From CAYRGC01 sp964601225 (GTDB taxonomy: Bacteria; Patescibacteriota; Gracilibacteria; Peribacterales; Peribacteraceae): 51,647 nt of DNA. The translations under genes were made by a program, and so were the position numbers. Where the stretch lies: contig CAZRMM010000011.1 of the NCBI GenBank assembly GCA_964601225.1, forward strand, positions 1-51,647, in the 5' to 3' direction. Below, piece by piece: positions 7,017-13,389 of this stretch; position 1 is the stretch's first letter; the number at the start of each line of letters is the position of its first letter. A model generated the notes under the pieces. That model did not search any database and was not told the DNA's origin. It saw nothing but the letters and a program-made list of their open reading frames with translations.

Positions 7017-8357
7017 TCAGCGCAACTGAATCGAATAGCCCACCTTCGCGGCGCGCGGCGCCGGATGGCGAACCGCAACGACGTAGGTACCCGTGGGAAA
7101 GAGGTACTCCGTGCCGCACTGCGGACCCGCGAAGCCGTATAGGTCGACGTCCGCAAGAGGGTAGATGAGGCATTCCGCCGCCGGGGTGGAAATGACGCTG
7201 ACCGTCATTTTGCGACCGCCCGCCTCATTCACCTTGGCATCGGGGTAGACGCCGAAGGTGTAGAAGTCCACGAGGTCGTTGCCGTCGAGGAAGTCCACCT
7301 TCACCTTGCCGATCTGGAGATCCTTCGCCTGGGAAAACCCGTCGTTGCCGTCCGACGTTCCACCGACGGTGCTTACGAGCGAGTAGGAGATGTTCTCCTT
7401 CGTCGGCTGGAGTTGAAGCTGGTAATCGCCCGGCTCGAGCGCGGCGCGGAGATAGCAGTTTCCGCCCTCCTGCACGCCGAGATAGTACTTGGAGGAAAAC
7501 CCGTCCTTGGCGATCTCGTAGAGTCGACAGACAAGTCCGCCCGAGGCACCCTCGAGCGAAACCGTAACGTCGAACAGCGTCGCCTTCTCTACGGTGAAGC
7601 GGTAGCTCACGGGCTTCTTCCCGGAAAACGTCCCGCGGTCGACGAAAGGAATCTTCGTGTCCGTGACGCGATCGGGTTCGGCCGCGGCGACGGAACGCTG
7701 TGCCGACGACGCGGAGGACGCCTGCGGCGCGACGGACGAGGACGATTCCTGGATCTGCGCGACGTTCAGCGCGCTCCAGAGGAACGCCGCCGCCTCGCCG
7801 CGCTCGAGCGGCCACCCCGGATGCAGCTGATCGCCGGTGTCCGCCGACAGGGGCAGGATACCCATCGATACCGCGGTCTGGACGTAGGAAACGAACCAGT
7901 CACTCGAGGAGACGTCGCTGTACGCATATGCCTTGGACATCAGGCGGGAGGGCGGGAGGATAATCGTCGTGAGCTTAAGCGCCTCGGCGCGCGTCACGGG
8001 GCGGGCCGGCCAGAACTTGCCGTCGTCGTAGCCCTTCACGTAGCCGCGGCGCACCGCGTCGCACACGTACGACGCGAACCACGCGTCGGCCGGCACGTCG
8101 GAGAAGCAGGACACGGGGGAGGAGGCCGGGGTGATCTTCGCGGCGAGGTAGAGCAGCTTGAGCATCGCCGCGCGGTTCACGGGATCGCGGGGGCGATAGG
8201 TGCCGTCGGGGTTGCCGGCGATGACGCCGAGGTCGCTCAGTTTCTCGATCGCTTCCTTATACGGATACGTGCTCGGCACGTCCTTGAAGGAAATCGCGCT
8301 CACGACGAGCGGTAACGCGAAAGAAACGAGGAGAACGGAGGGACGCAGAAGGCGCAT
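7017..8357 (-). CDS. Secreted three-SLH-domain protein with beta-sandwich C-terminus
   Basis: A 446-residue exported protein. A signal peptide (about residues 1-21, hydrophobic core ending VVSA) is followed by three S-layer homology domains at about 22-80, 85-145 and 145-200. Each shows the DVP/DV, WF..Y and G.i.gy.DG.f.P..pvtRaE signatures. A Ser/Ala-rich linker (about 205-225) leads to a C-terminal beta-rich region resembling bacterial pre-peptidase C-terminal (PPC) domains. SLH domains bind secondary cell-wall polymers, so the protein is probably surface-attached. It lies between ribH and ribBA on the same strand. A promoter with a palindrome lies just upstream, so it need not depend on the rib genes. 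Confidence 0.85.
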   Translation of the reverse strand: MRLLRPSVLLVSFALPLVVSAISFKDVPSTYPYKEAIEKLSDLGVIAGNPDGTYRPRDPVNRAAMLKLLYLAAKITPASSPVSCFSDVPADAWFASYVCDAVRRGYVKGYDDGKFWPARPVTRAEALKLTTIILPPSRLMSKAYAYSDVSSSDWFVSYVQTAVSMGILPLSADTGDQLHPGWPLERGEAAAFLWSALNVAQIQESSSSVAPQASSASSAQRSVAAAEPDRVTDTKIPFVDRGTFSGKKPVSYRFTVEKATLFDVTVSLEGASGGLVCRLYEIAKDGFSSKYYLGVQEGGNCYLRAALEPGDYQLQLQPTKENISYSLVSTVGGTSDGNDGFSQAKDLQIGKVKVDFLDGNDLVDFYTFGVYPDAKVNEAGGRKMTVSVISTPAAECLIYPLADVDLYGFAGPQCGTEYLFPTGTYVVAVRHPAPRAAKVGYSIQLR

Positions 8358-8381
8358 GGGCGGGAGGGGGCGAAGGTCACC

Positions 8382-8409
8382 ATCGTACGATGAACAACTT
8401 GGTTGTTCA
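8382..8409 (-). promoter_or_regulatory. Promoter with operator-like palindrome before the SLH gene
   Basis: The perfect inverted repeat TGAACAAC-TTG-GTTGTTCA occupies 8391-8409. On the minus strand it overlaps a -35 match (TTGAAC), which is 17 bases from the -10 box TACGAT (8387-8382). The arrangement fits a dimeric repressor or activator site. The leader to the ATG at 8357 is pyrimidine-rich. Confidence 0.5.
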
Positions 8410-8455
8410 ATGAATCGCCGCCCCGGAAGGGCATTCCCGGCAAGACGATTTGCGA

Positions 8456-8920
8456 TCAGCGGGAAATCTTCTTGAGCTCCGTGAGAGCGGAGAGCACGGC
8501 AGCGGCCGCTTCCCTTCCTTTCTCCAGACGCAGACGGACCTGCTCCAACGCATCGACGTAGAGAATCTCGAACGCGAACGGCAGACGGTGACGCAATTGC
8601 ACGTCCATGATGCCGCGCGCGCTCTCGCGGGCGAGCAGGTCGGCGTGGTGCGTGTCCCCTTCCACGATGATGCCGAGGCCGATGAGCGCGTCGACCGCCT
8701 TCGCTTCGGCAAGCGCCTCGCCGAGGAGCGGAACCTCGAAGGAGCCCGGAGCGCGGTGGACGGTCACGTTTTCCGGTGCGATCCCCGCTTCCGCGAGCGC
8801 TTCCGTGGCACTCGCGATGAGCGCCTCCATTTCTTCCTTATAGAAGGAAGACGCGACGATGGCGACCCGCCAGGAGGGATCGGCCTTGGGAAGCGCGGAG
8901 GAAGAGGCGTCTTTACGCAT
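8456..8920 (-). CDS. ribH: RibH: 6,7-dimethyl-8-ribityllumazine synthase
   Basis: A 154-residue protein of typical length. It condenses the DHBP product of RibBA with the ribityl-pyrimidine to give lumazine, the substrate of RibE. Family signatures are WRVAIVASSFY near the N-terminus, APGSFEVPL at about 57-65 (substrate loop) and GIIVEGDTHH at about 83-92 (phosphate site and catalytic His). The later PFAFEILYVDALEQ corresponds to the family's GVLT..T.EQ strand but is divergent. Such proteins assemble as pentamers or 60-mers. The gene is separated from kup by a strong minus-strand terminator, so it probably has its own promoter. Its leader to 8920 lacks a Shine-Dalgarno. Confidence 0.92.
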   Translation of the reverse strand: MRKDASSSALPKADPSWRVAIVASSFYKEEMEALIASATEALAEAGIAPENVTVHRAPGSFEVPLLGEALAEAKAVDALIGLGIIVEGDTHHADLLARESARGIMDVQLRHRLPFAFEILYVDALEQVRLRLEKGREAAAAVLSALTELKKISR

Positions 8921-8945
8921 GGGAATCAGGATAGCGGACCAGCGG

Positions 8946-8976
8946 AAAAAACCCCAGGCCCGGTGAGGGGCCTGAG
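8946..8976 (-). terminator. Rho-independent terminator of kup
   Basis: Read on the minus strand, CAGGCCC and GGGCCTG form a 7-bp stem with a 6-base loop, followed by GGG and TTTTTT. It lies about 55 bases after the kup stop codon. A second stem (GCCGCCT/AGGCGGC) precedes it. Confidence 0.85.
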
Positions 8977-9028
8977 GTCGGTGCCGCCTAGCCCGAAGGC
9001 CAGGCGGCGACAGGGTTGAATGAGAGCA

Positions 9029-11260
9029 TCACGCTTGGGTCGCGATCGACCCGTTACGTTCCGCATTGATCTGTTCCGCAAGAAGGGCGGCCGCACCGCT
9101 GCGGTCATTCGTCATCTGACGGGCTTCGAACTCCGGCATCCGCAGCACGGTCATTTCCCCAAACTCATAGGTAAGCTCGTGGATGAAGAGGCGCTCGTTC
9201 GGGATGTTGACGTCCCGATAGAACGGTACTTCGAAGCGATGCATCAGACGGAAAAGCTTCGCGAACGGCCGCTTCCACCAGGGGCAGGTGCGACCGACCT
9301 CCACGAGGACTCCCACGACGTGGTACATCCATCGCTCTTCGGGTACGTCCACGATCTTGCGATCGTAGAGCGCTTGAAGGATGCGCGGGACGTCGCGGAT
9401 TTCCTCCGGATTCTCGGGTGAGAATCCGAACTTGGCATGGACGGAAAGGACTTCGTTACCCATCAGAGGAAAGACCGAATAGCGGTCGCCCTCGACGGTT
9501 GGAATGTTGACGGATTGCAGCGACAACGTGAGGTCGCGCACGGGAAGAGCACCTAGCTTCTTCAGAGTGACTCGCTTGACCACCGGAATAATCGAGTCAG
9601 CGCCGGTGATCGGCTGCTTTGCGAGGAAGGCAAAGCAGCGATCGAGACCGCTCAGGACGCGATCACCCGTAACAAGACGCGCGGCTCCGAAGAGGCCGGC
9701 ATCCATTGCGAGCATCGAATCTTTGAGGTTTTCGCGTAGAAGAAGCTCCCATTCCATGGTTTTGGTCAGCACGGACTTCGACGCGTTCGCCACCTGGGCG
9801 GACCCCCACTTCCATGTATAGAGGATCACGAATGCCAGAAGGCCCACCGTGATGGGGAACCAGCCTCCGTGCTGGAACTTGAGACAGTTCGAAACGATGA
9901 ACCCCACATCGACGATGGCGGACAGTCCGAAGAACGCGAAGGAAATGACGGGGTGCCAGCGGAACGCGGCATCGTGGATTGCGATGAGAATCATGCTCAA
10001 GGATGTGACGAGCATGACCAGCGAGACGGCAAGGCCGTAGGCAGCTTCCAATCTCTCGCTCTCCTGGAACCAGAGCATGATGCCCAGGGTCCCGAGATAC
10101 ATCGTCCAGTTGATGAAGGGAAGATAGATTTGTCCCTCATGCTTGCCAGAAGTGTGGTAGACGCGCATTCGAAACAGCAGGCCGAGGTGCATGGCAGCGG
10201 CCGCAAGGGAGAACATCCCGGTGATCAACGCCTGGGAGGCGATGATAGTGGCGAGCGTCTCCAAGACGACCATACTGTAGATGCTGAGGGGGATCCCCCA
10301 GGCCATCCACGTCGGCACCATGGAATAGAAGATATTACCGTTCACCACCTCAGCGCCACTGAGGAGGTAGGCGCATTGTCCCCAGTAATTGAGGAGCAAC
10401 GCCCATTTGACAAAGCCGAACCAGGCGAGACGAATGGGACCGCGACCGAAATGACCGAGATCCGCATACAACGCCTCGCCACCGGTGATAGCAAGCATCA
10501 CCGATCCCATGACAGTCATCGTGACGAACGGATCGTTCGACGCGATGAAGCGGATGGCCCAGTACGGATTGAGAACGTGTACGACCTGGGGGGCCGCACA
10601 CACCCAATACGTTCCGAGTGCTCCGATAACAATAAAGTGCAAGGTCATAATCGGACCCGCACACGCCCCGATCAGCGAGGTACCGAGTCGCTGGATCGCG
10701 TAGAGTCCGGTGAGGATTCCCGCGCCGAGCCAGACGATCCAAGGCTTAAACTGCAGGGCGGCTTCCCTTCCTCCTGCGGAGTTCTCGATCGCGACGAGGA
10801 TGCCCTCCAGGGCGCTGAGGATGGACAAAGCCGCGGTGATGAGCGCGTCGCCGAACAGGAGTCCGAAAGCGAACACCAGGAACACGGACAGAGCCGTGAT
10901 CGCCAGCATCGTCCTGGGGTTGTTCGTCGCCGCAGCTTTCAGATCCCGCAACTTCGCCATCAGAGCCGTAAGGCCCCCCTCGCCGTGATGGTCGGCGCGA
11001 AGCACCACGTTGTAGACGCCGCTGATCTTGAACAGCAGCGTGTACGTGATGATCGAACCGACACCGATGACGTTTTCCCACGTCGCAGGGACGATCTTGA
11101 AGATCGCATTCACGGCATACAAGACGGACGTCCCGATATCGCCGAACACGACTCCGTTGGCCTTGAGGGCCATGATCCCGTCCCGCGCGATCGCGAGCGA
11201 AACGGTGGTGACCAGGGTCCAGAAGAGGACCCCGACGTACCGATTTTTCTGATCCTTCAC
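9029..11260 (-). CDS. kup: Kup-family potassium uptake protein
   Basis: A 743-residue Kup/HAK/KT transporter with about 12 membrane segments in the first 480 residues and a long soluble C-terminal part. Family motifs are GVVFGDIGTS at 36-45 (canonical GVVYGDIGTS), the HHGEGG loop, FGDALITAALSILSALEG after the third segment, and TGGEALYADLGHFG. These proteins import K+ with protons. The start is GTG at 11260, fixed by GGAGG nine bases upstream, a rare true Shine-Dalgarno in this window. A c-di-AMP riboswitch candidate lies in the leader, which fits known c-di-AMP control of K+ uptake. A strong terminator follows. It splits ribE from ribH on the same strand. Confidence 0.92.
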   Translation of the reverse strand: MKDQKNRYVGVLFWTLVTTVSLAIARDGIMALKANGVVFGDIGTSVLYAVNAIFKIVPATWENVIGVGSIITYTLLFKISGVYNVVLRADHHGEGGLTALMAKLRDLKAAATNNPRTMLAITALSVFLVFAFGLLFGDALITAALSILSALEGILVAIENSAGGREAALQFKPWIVWLGAGILTGLYAIQRLGTSLIGACAGPIMTLHFIVIGALGTYWVCAAPQVVHVLNPYWAIRFIASNDPFVTMTVMGSVMLAITGGEALYADLGHFGRGPIRLAWFGFVKWALLLNYWGQCAYLLSGAEVVNGNIFYSMVPTWMAWGIPLSIYSMVVLETLATIIASQALITGMFSLAAAAMHLGLLFRMRVYHTSGKHEGQIYLPFINWTMYLGTLGIMLWFQESERLEAAYGLAVSLVMLVTSLSMILIAIHDAAFRWHPVISFAFFGLSAIVDVGFIVSNCLKFQHGGWFPITVGLLAFVILYTWKWGSAQVANASKSVLTKTMEWELLLRENLKDSMLAMDAGLFGAARLVTGDRVLSGLDRCFAFLAKQPITGADSIIPVVKRVTLKKLGALPVRDLTLSLQSVNIPTVEGDRYSVFPLMGNEVLSVHAKFGFSPENPEEIRDVPRILQALYDRKIVDVPEERWMYHVVGVLVEVGRTCPWWKRPFAKLFRLMHRFEVPFYRDVNIPNERLFIHELTYEFGEMTVLRMPEFEARQMTNDRSGAAALLAEQINAERNGSIATQA

Positions 11261-11261
11261 A

Positions 11262-11275
11262 ATGAAATCCTCCGC
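11262..11275 (-). promoter_or_regulatory. Shine-Dalgarno deciding the GTG start of kup
   Basis: GGAGG lies about nine bases before GTG on the minus strand. Most neighbouring genes lack this signal. It directly follows the riboswitch aptamer and its CCCGC/GCGGG stem, so it could be masked when the ligand is bound. Confidence 0.65.
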
Positions 11276-11307
11276 CTACCGAGCCCGCAAAACGCGGGGC
11301 AATTCGT

Positions 11308-11425
11308 CGCAACGAGCAGCGAATTGATTGGATTCGGGCTGGATTGCCCTAGGCACGCGCCATTCACCCAGATCCCCTTCACGAGGATCTTCTCGGTTCC
11401 TCCGCATGGATTCGGCTTAGCGCGG
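11308..11425 (-). promoter_or_regulatory. c-di-AMP riboswitch candidate (ydaO/yuaA type)
   Basis: The kup leader on the minus strand contains, in order, the conserved blocks of the ydaO aptamer as I remember them. GCTAAGCCGAATCC is followed by GCGGAGGAACCG, then GGGTGAAT, TAGGGCAA, GCCCGAATCC and CTCGTTGCG. The first two blocks are nearly those of the structurally solved Thermoanaerobacter aptamer. A CCCGC/GCGGG hairpin and the GGAGG of kup follow at 11262-11300, suggesting translational control. Established role: binding c-di-AMP lowers expression of K+ transporters and osmolyte genes. The GACAGCTAAC-like block is degenerate, so this is not certain. Confidence 0.75.
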
Positions 11426-11469
11426 ATGCAATGGACTGCAAGAAAACATGATGTTGTCATTCATGCTCA

Positions 11470-11508
11470 CAGCCACGAATGCATCGTGCATATATGCACT
11501 CATGGCTG
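11470..11508. repeat. Long inverted repeat with a perfect 14-base palindrome
   Basis: GTGCATATATGCAC (11486-11499) is a perfect palindrome. Outer arms CAGCCA (11470-11475) and TGGCTG (11503-11508) extend it. It lies upstream of the kup riboswitch and of a possible small plus-strand frame at 11524. It may be an operator for the kup promoter. Confidence 0.6.
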
Positions 11509-11523
11509 CGAACAAACCCTATC

Positions 11524-11625
11524 ATGAAAATGAACATGGCCTCCCGAAAGAAGCCTCCCCGGCCGGAACCGGGGGCGCGGACGATGGGAAAAGCCTGGTT
11601 TCTCGTCAAGAGAAAAGCGGCTTGA
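11524..11625 (+). CDS. Possible 33-residue basic protein
   Basis: A short frame, ATGAAAATGAACATGGCC onward, encodes a Lys, Arg and Pro-rich peptide (ASRKKPPRPEPGARTMGKAW) and stops at 11625. Its composition resembles the Lys-rich protein at 5516-5599. No promoter or Shine-Dalgarno is convincing, although the palindrome at 11470-11508 lies just upstream. It is 18 bases from the convergent ribE stop. It may be chance; nothing else explains this stretch. Confidence 0.25.
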   Translation: MKMNMASRKKPPRPEPGARTMGKAWFLVKRKAA

Positions 11626-11643
11626 GTTTCCTCAAAAAAGAAA

Positions 11644-12258
11644 CTACATTCTCGCATTTTGCGATTGAAGCGCTGCCCGCACGAGCATATCCGTCTCCAC
11701 GTTGACGCGATCGCCCGTCTTCTTCGCCCCGAGCGTCGTCTCCCTGAGCGTGTGCGGCACGAGAGCGACCGTGACCTCGCTTCCTGCGACGTCAGCCACC
11801 GTGAGAGACACGCCGTCGAGGGTGATGGACCCTTTGGGAAGAACAAAGGGCAAAAGGGATGGGGGGATCGTGATTCTTACGATTGCGGTTTCGGGTTTCG
11901 GGTTTCGGGTTTCGGGAACACTCGTCACTCGCAACTCGAAACTCGCAACCGTTCCCACTCCCTCCACGTGCCCCTGCACCACGTGCCCTTCGAAGCGGCC
12001 GTCCGCGCGCAGCGCGCGCTCGAGGTTCACTCGCTCTCCTTTTCGCAGACCGCCCAAGTTCGTCTTCGACCACGTCTCGTCGACGACGTCGAAACGCATG
12101 GAGGAATCCGTGAGCTCGACGACCGTGAGGCAGACGCCGCTGACCGCAATGCTCGAGCCGACCTTCACGTCGGTGAACGTCGGCGGACGCCCGACCGTGA
12201 GGCCGGTTTCCAAGCGGTCCAGGACCGCGGCCGTCGTTTCGATGAGACCCGTGAACAT
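11644..12258 (-). CDS. ribE: RibE: riboflavin synthase with an in-frame repeat insertion
   Basis: A 204-residue enzyme that dismutates two lumazines into riboflavin. The start at 12258 gives the canonical MFTGLIE. Two tandem Greek-key lumazine-binding halves follow, each with the signatures of the family (GSSIAVSGVCLTV and later GSITLDGVSLTV, and GHVVQGHVEGVG). About 20 residues (around LRVTSVPETRNPKPET) have no counterpart in the family. They are encoded by a palindromic array of seven-base repeats at 11887-11956, in a surface loop between strands, so activity may survive. The -10-like TAGAAT ends only seven bases before the ATG, hinting at a leaderless mRNA. It is the first of the ribE-kup-ribH-SLH-ribBA series. 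Confidence 0.93.
   Translation of the reverse strand: MFTGLIETTAAVLDRLETGLTVGRPPTFTDVKVGSSIAVSGVCLTVVELTDSSMRFDVVDETWSKTNLGGLRKGERVNLERALRADGRFEGHVVQGHVEGVGTVASFELRVTSVPETRNPKPETAIVRITIPPSLLPFVLPKGSITLDGVSLTVADVAGSEVTVALVPHTLRETTLGAKKTGDRVNVETDMLVRAALQSQNARM
11887..11956. repeat. Palindromic heptamer element inside ribE
   Basis: The left arm is four tandem GGTTTCG units (11887-11914) ending GGGAAC. The right arm is CACTCGT, CACTCGC, AACTCGA, AACTCGC (11919-11946), then AACC and GTTCCC (11951-11956). The arms are complementary if G-U pairs are allowed. It is in frame with ribE. Confidence 0.85.
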
Positions 12259-12265
12259 GGTGAGC

Positions 12266-12307
12266 ATTCTACCGTAATTGACTTTTGCGAGAAATAAAAC
12301 ATAATAT
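12266..12307. promoter_or_regulatory. Divergent promoter region, ribE and methyltransferase-like gene
   Basis: Minus strand: TAGAAT at 12271-12266, seven bases from the ribE ATG. Plus strand: TAATAT at 12302-12307, about 54 bases from the ATG at 12361. The stretch is AT-rich compared with its surroundings. The -35 boxes are weak. Confidence 0.45.
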
Positions 12308-12360
12308 TTATTGTGTTTGCGTCCTCCAAATTGCGGAGACCGTGCGTAGGAGAAGATTAC

Positions 12361-13287
12361 ATGCTTCGACCGATTTCCTTGTCCCAGTACTACCGTCCGG
12401 AACCGCTCACGGAACTTGTGACCGAGCTCTGCGACACGAATCGATATCCGGATGCGCGCGCGAAGGGCGTGGACGAACTCGTTCTCTCTCTCGTCCAACG
12501 GTACGCGCTCGACTTCGCGCACTGCACCACCTTGGACGATCTACGGCGCGAGAACGCCGATCCTGAGGAAGCGTTCGCGGCGAGCGGGAGCGCATTGCGA
12601 AGAAAGATGGAAAGTACAGCGAACAAACACGACCATACGGGCCTGCCTCTCTCATGTCTCCGGGATTTCCGCTCATCGGCCAGCCTCGTCCGTGAGATCG
12701 CCTTCGGGAGTTCGTTCGTCCCAAGCGAGCGCGGAACATGCGTCGATCTGGGTATCGGCAGCGGCATCCTAAGCCTAGGATCGATCATTGCGCTCTTCCG
12801 CGCGGGAGCGAAGAACGTGATCTGCCACGGAGTCGATCGTTCGCCCTATCTGACCCAATGTTCGGCCGAAACGCTCACGAAGATTCCTGGCGTCGATGTA
12901 CAGATGATCGTCGCAGACCTGCGAGACGCGTCGCTCTATTCCGCACTTCCAAGGAACGCGCAGATTTGGACAAGCGAGACGATCAACGCGGAAACGCCTG
13001 CTCTCCGCATTGGGGAAAAAGTCGAATTGGCGGAAGAGGACCTGTCCTTCGAACCCTATCCCGCGGCTCTTCGCCAGCTGGCAGCCAACATACCGAACTT
13101 CCTACCCGACGTCCGCTCGCGGCGAGTGGGTCTTTTCCCGAACGCCGTCGACGGATCATATCGTCCGAAATACATGGGGAACCGACTTCTGCTTCACACC
13201 GCACCTCAAGCGCGCTATTACCTTCTCGATGAAATCGGCGTGGAATTTGAGAACCACGCCACTCTCTGTACGGGCAAACGCTGGTAA
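12361..13287 (+). CDS. SAM-dependent methyltransferase-like protein
   Basis: A 308-residue soluble protein. VDLGIGSGI (about residues 128-136) matches the glycine-rich SAM-binding motif I of class I methyltransferases. NVICHGVDRSPY follows, with an acid at the end of strand 2 (motif II), and VQMIVADLRD could be motif III. The substrate is unknown. The first 110 residues are helical and unrecognised. The ATG at 12361 is chosen over an upstream GTG at 12313 because AGGAGA lies eight bases before it, one of the few clear Shine-Dalgarno sequences here. It is divergent from ribE. The terminator between it and uvrA suggests a single-gene transcript. Confidence 0.6.
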   Translation: MLRPISLSQYYRPEPLTELVTELCDTNRYPDARAKGVDELVLSLVQRYALDFAHCTTLDDLRRENADPEEAFAASGSALRRKMESTANKHDHTGLPLSCLRDFRSSASLVREIAFGSSFVPSERGTCVDLGIGSGILSLGSIIALFRAGAKNVICHGVDRSPYLTQCSAETLTKIPGVDVQMIVADLRDASLYSALPRNAQIWTSETINAETPALRIGEKVELAEEDLSFEPYPAALRQLAANIPNFLPDVRSRRVGLFPNAVDGSYRPKYMGNRLLLHTAPQARYYLLDEIGVEFENHATLCTGKRW

Positions 13288-13341
13288 AAACTCGGGCTCT
13301 CCCTAGACTTGCCCTCTTTTTTCGTGTACCCTGAGGTCTCT

Positions 13342-13368
13342 CCCGGCCGCCTCGCGCGCCGGGTTTTT
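13342..13368 (+). terminator. Terminator between the methyltransferase-like gene and uvrA
   Basis: The stem CCCGGC/GCCGGG (with further pairing inside) is followed by TTTTT. It ends 21 bases before the uvrA ATG at 13390. No promoter fits in the gap, so uvrA transcription either passes through it or starts upstream of it, making it a possible attenuator. Confidence 0.8.
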
Positions 13369-13389
13369 GTCGTTCCCATTTTCCTCCGT

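Noticed and set aside
9869..11527. 552-residue plus-strand frame opposite kup
   Set aside because: Rich in Asp, Glu, Arg and His, typical of a complement frame of a membrane protein; it also runs through the riboswitch.
6950..12300. FMN riboswitch for rib genes
   Set aside because: Looked for RFN-type conserved blocks in the leaders of ribBA, ribH and ribE; none was seen.
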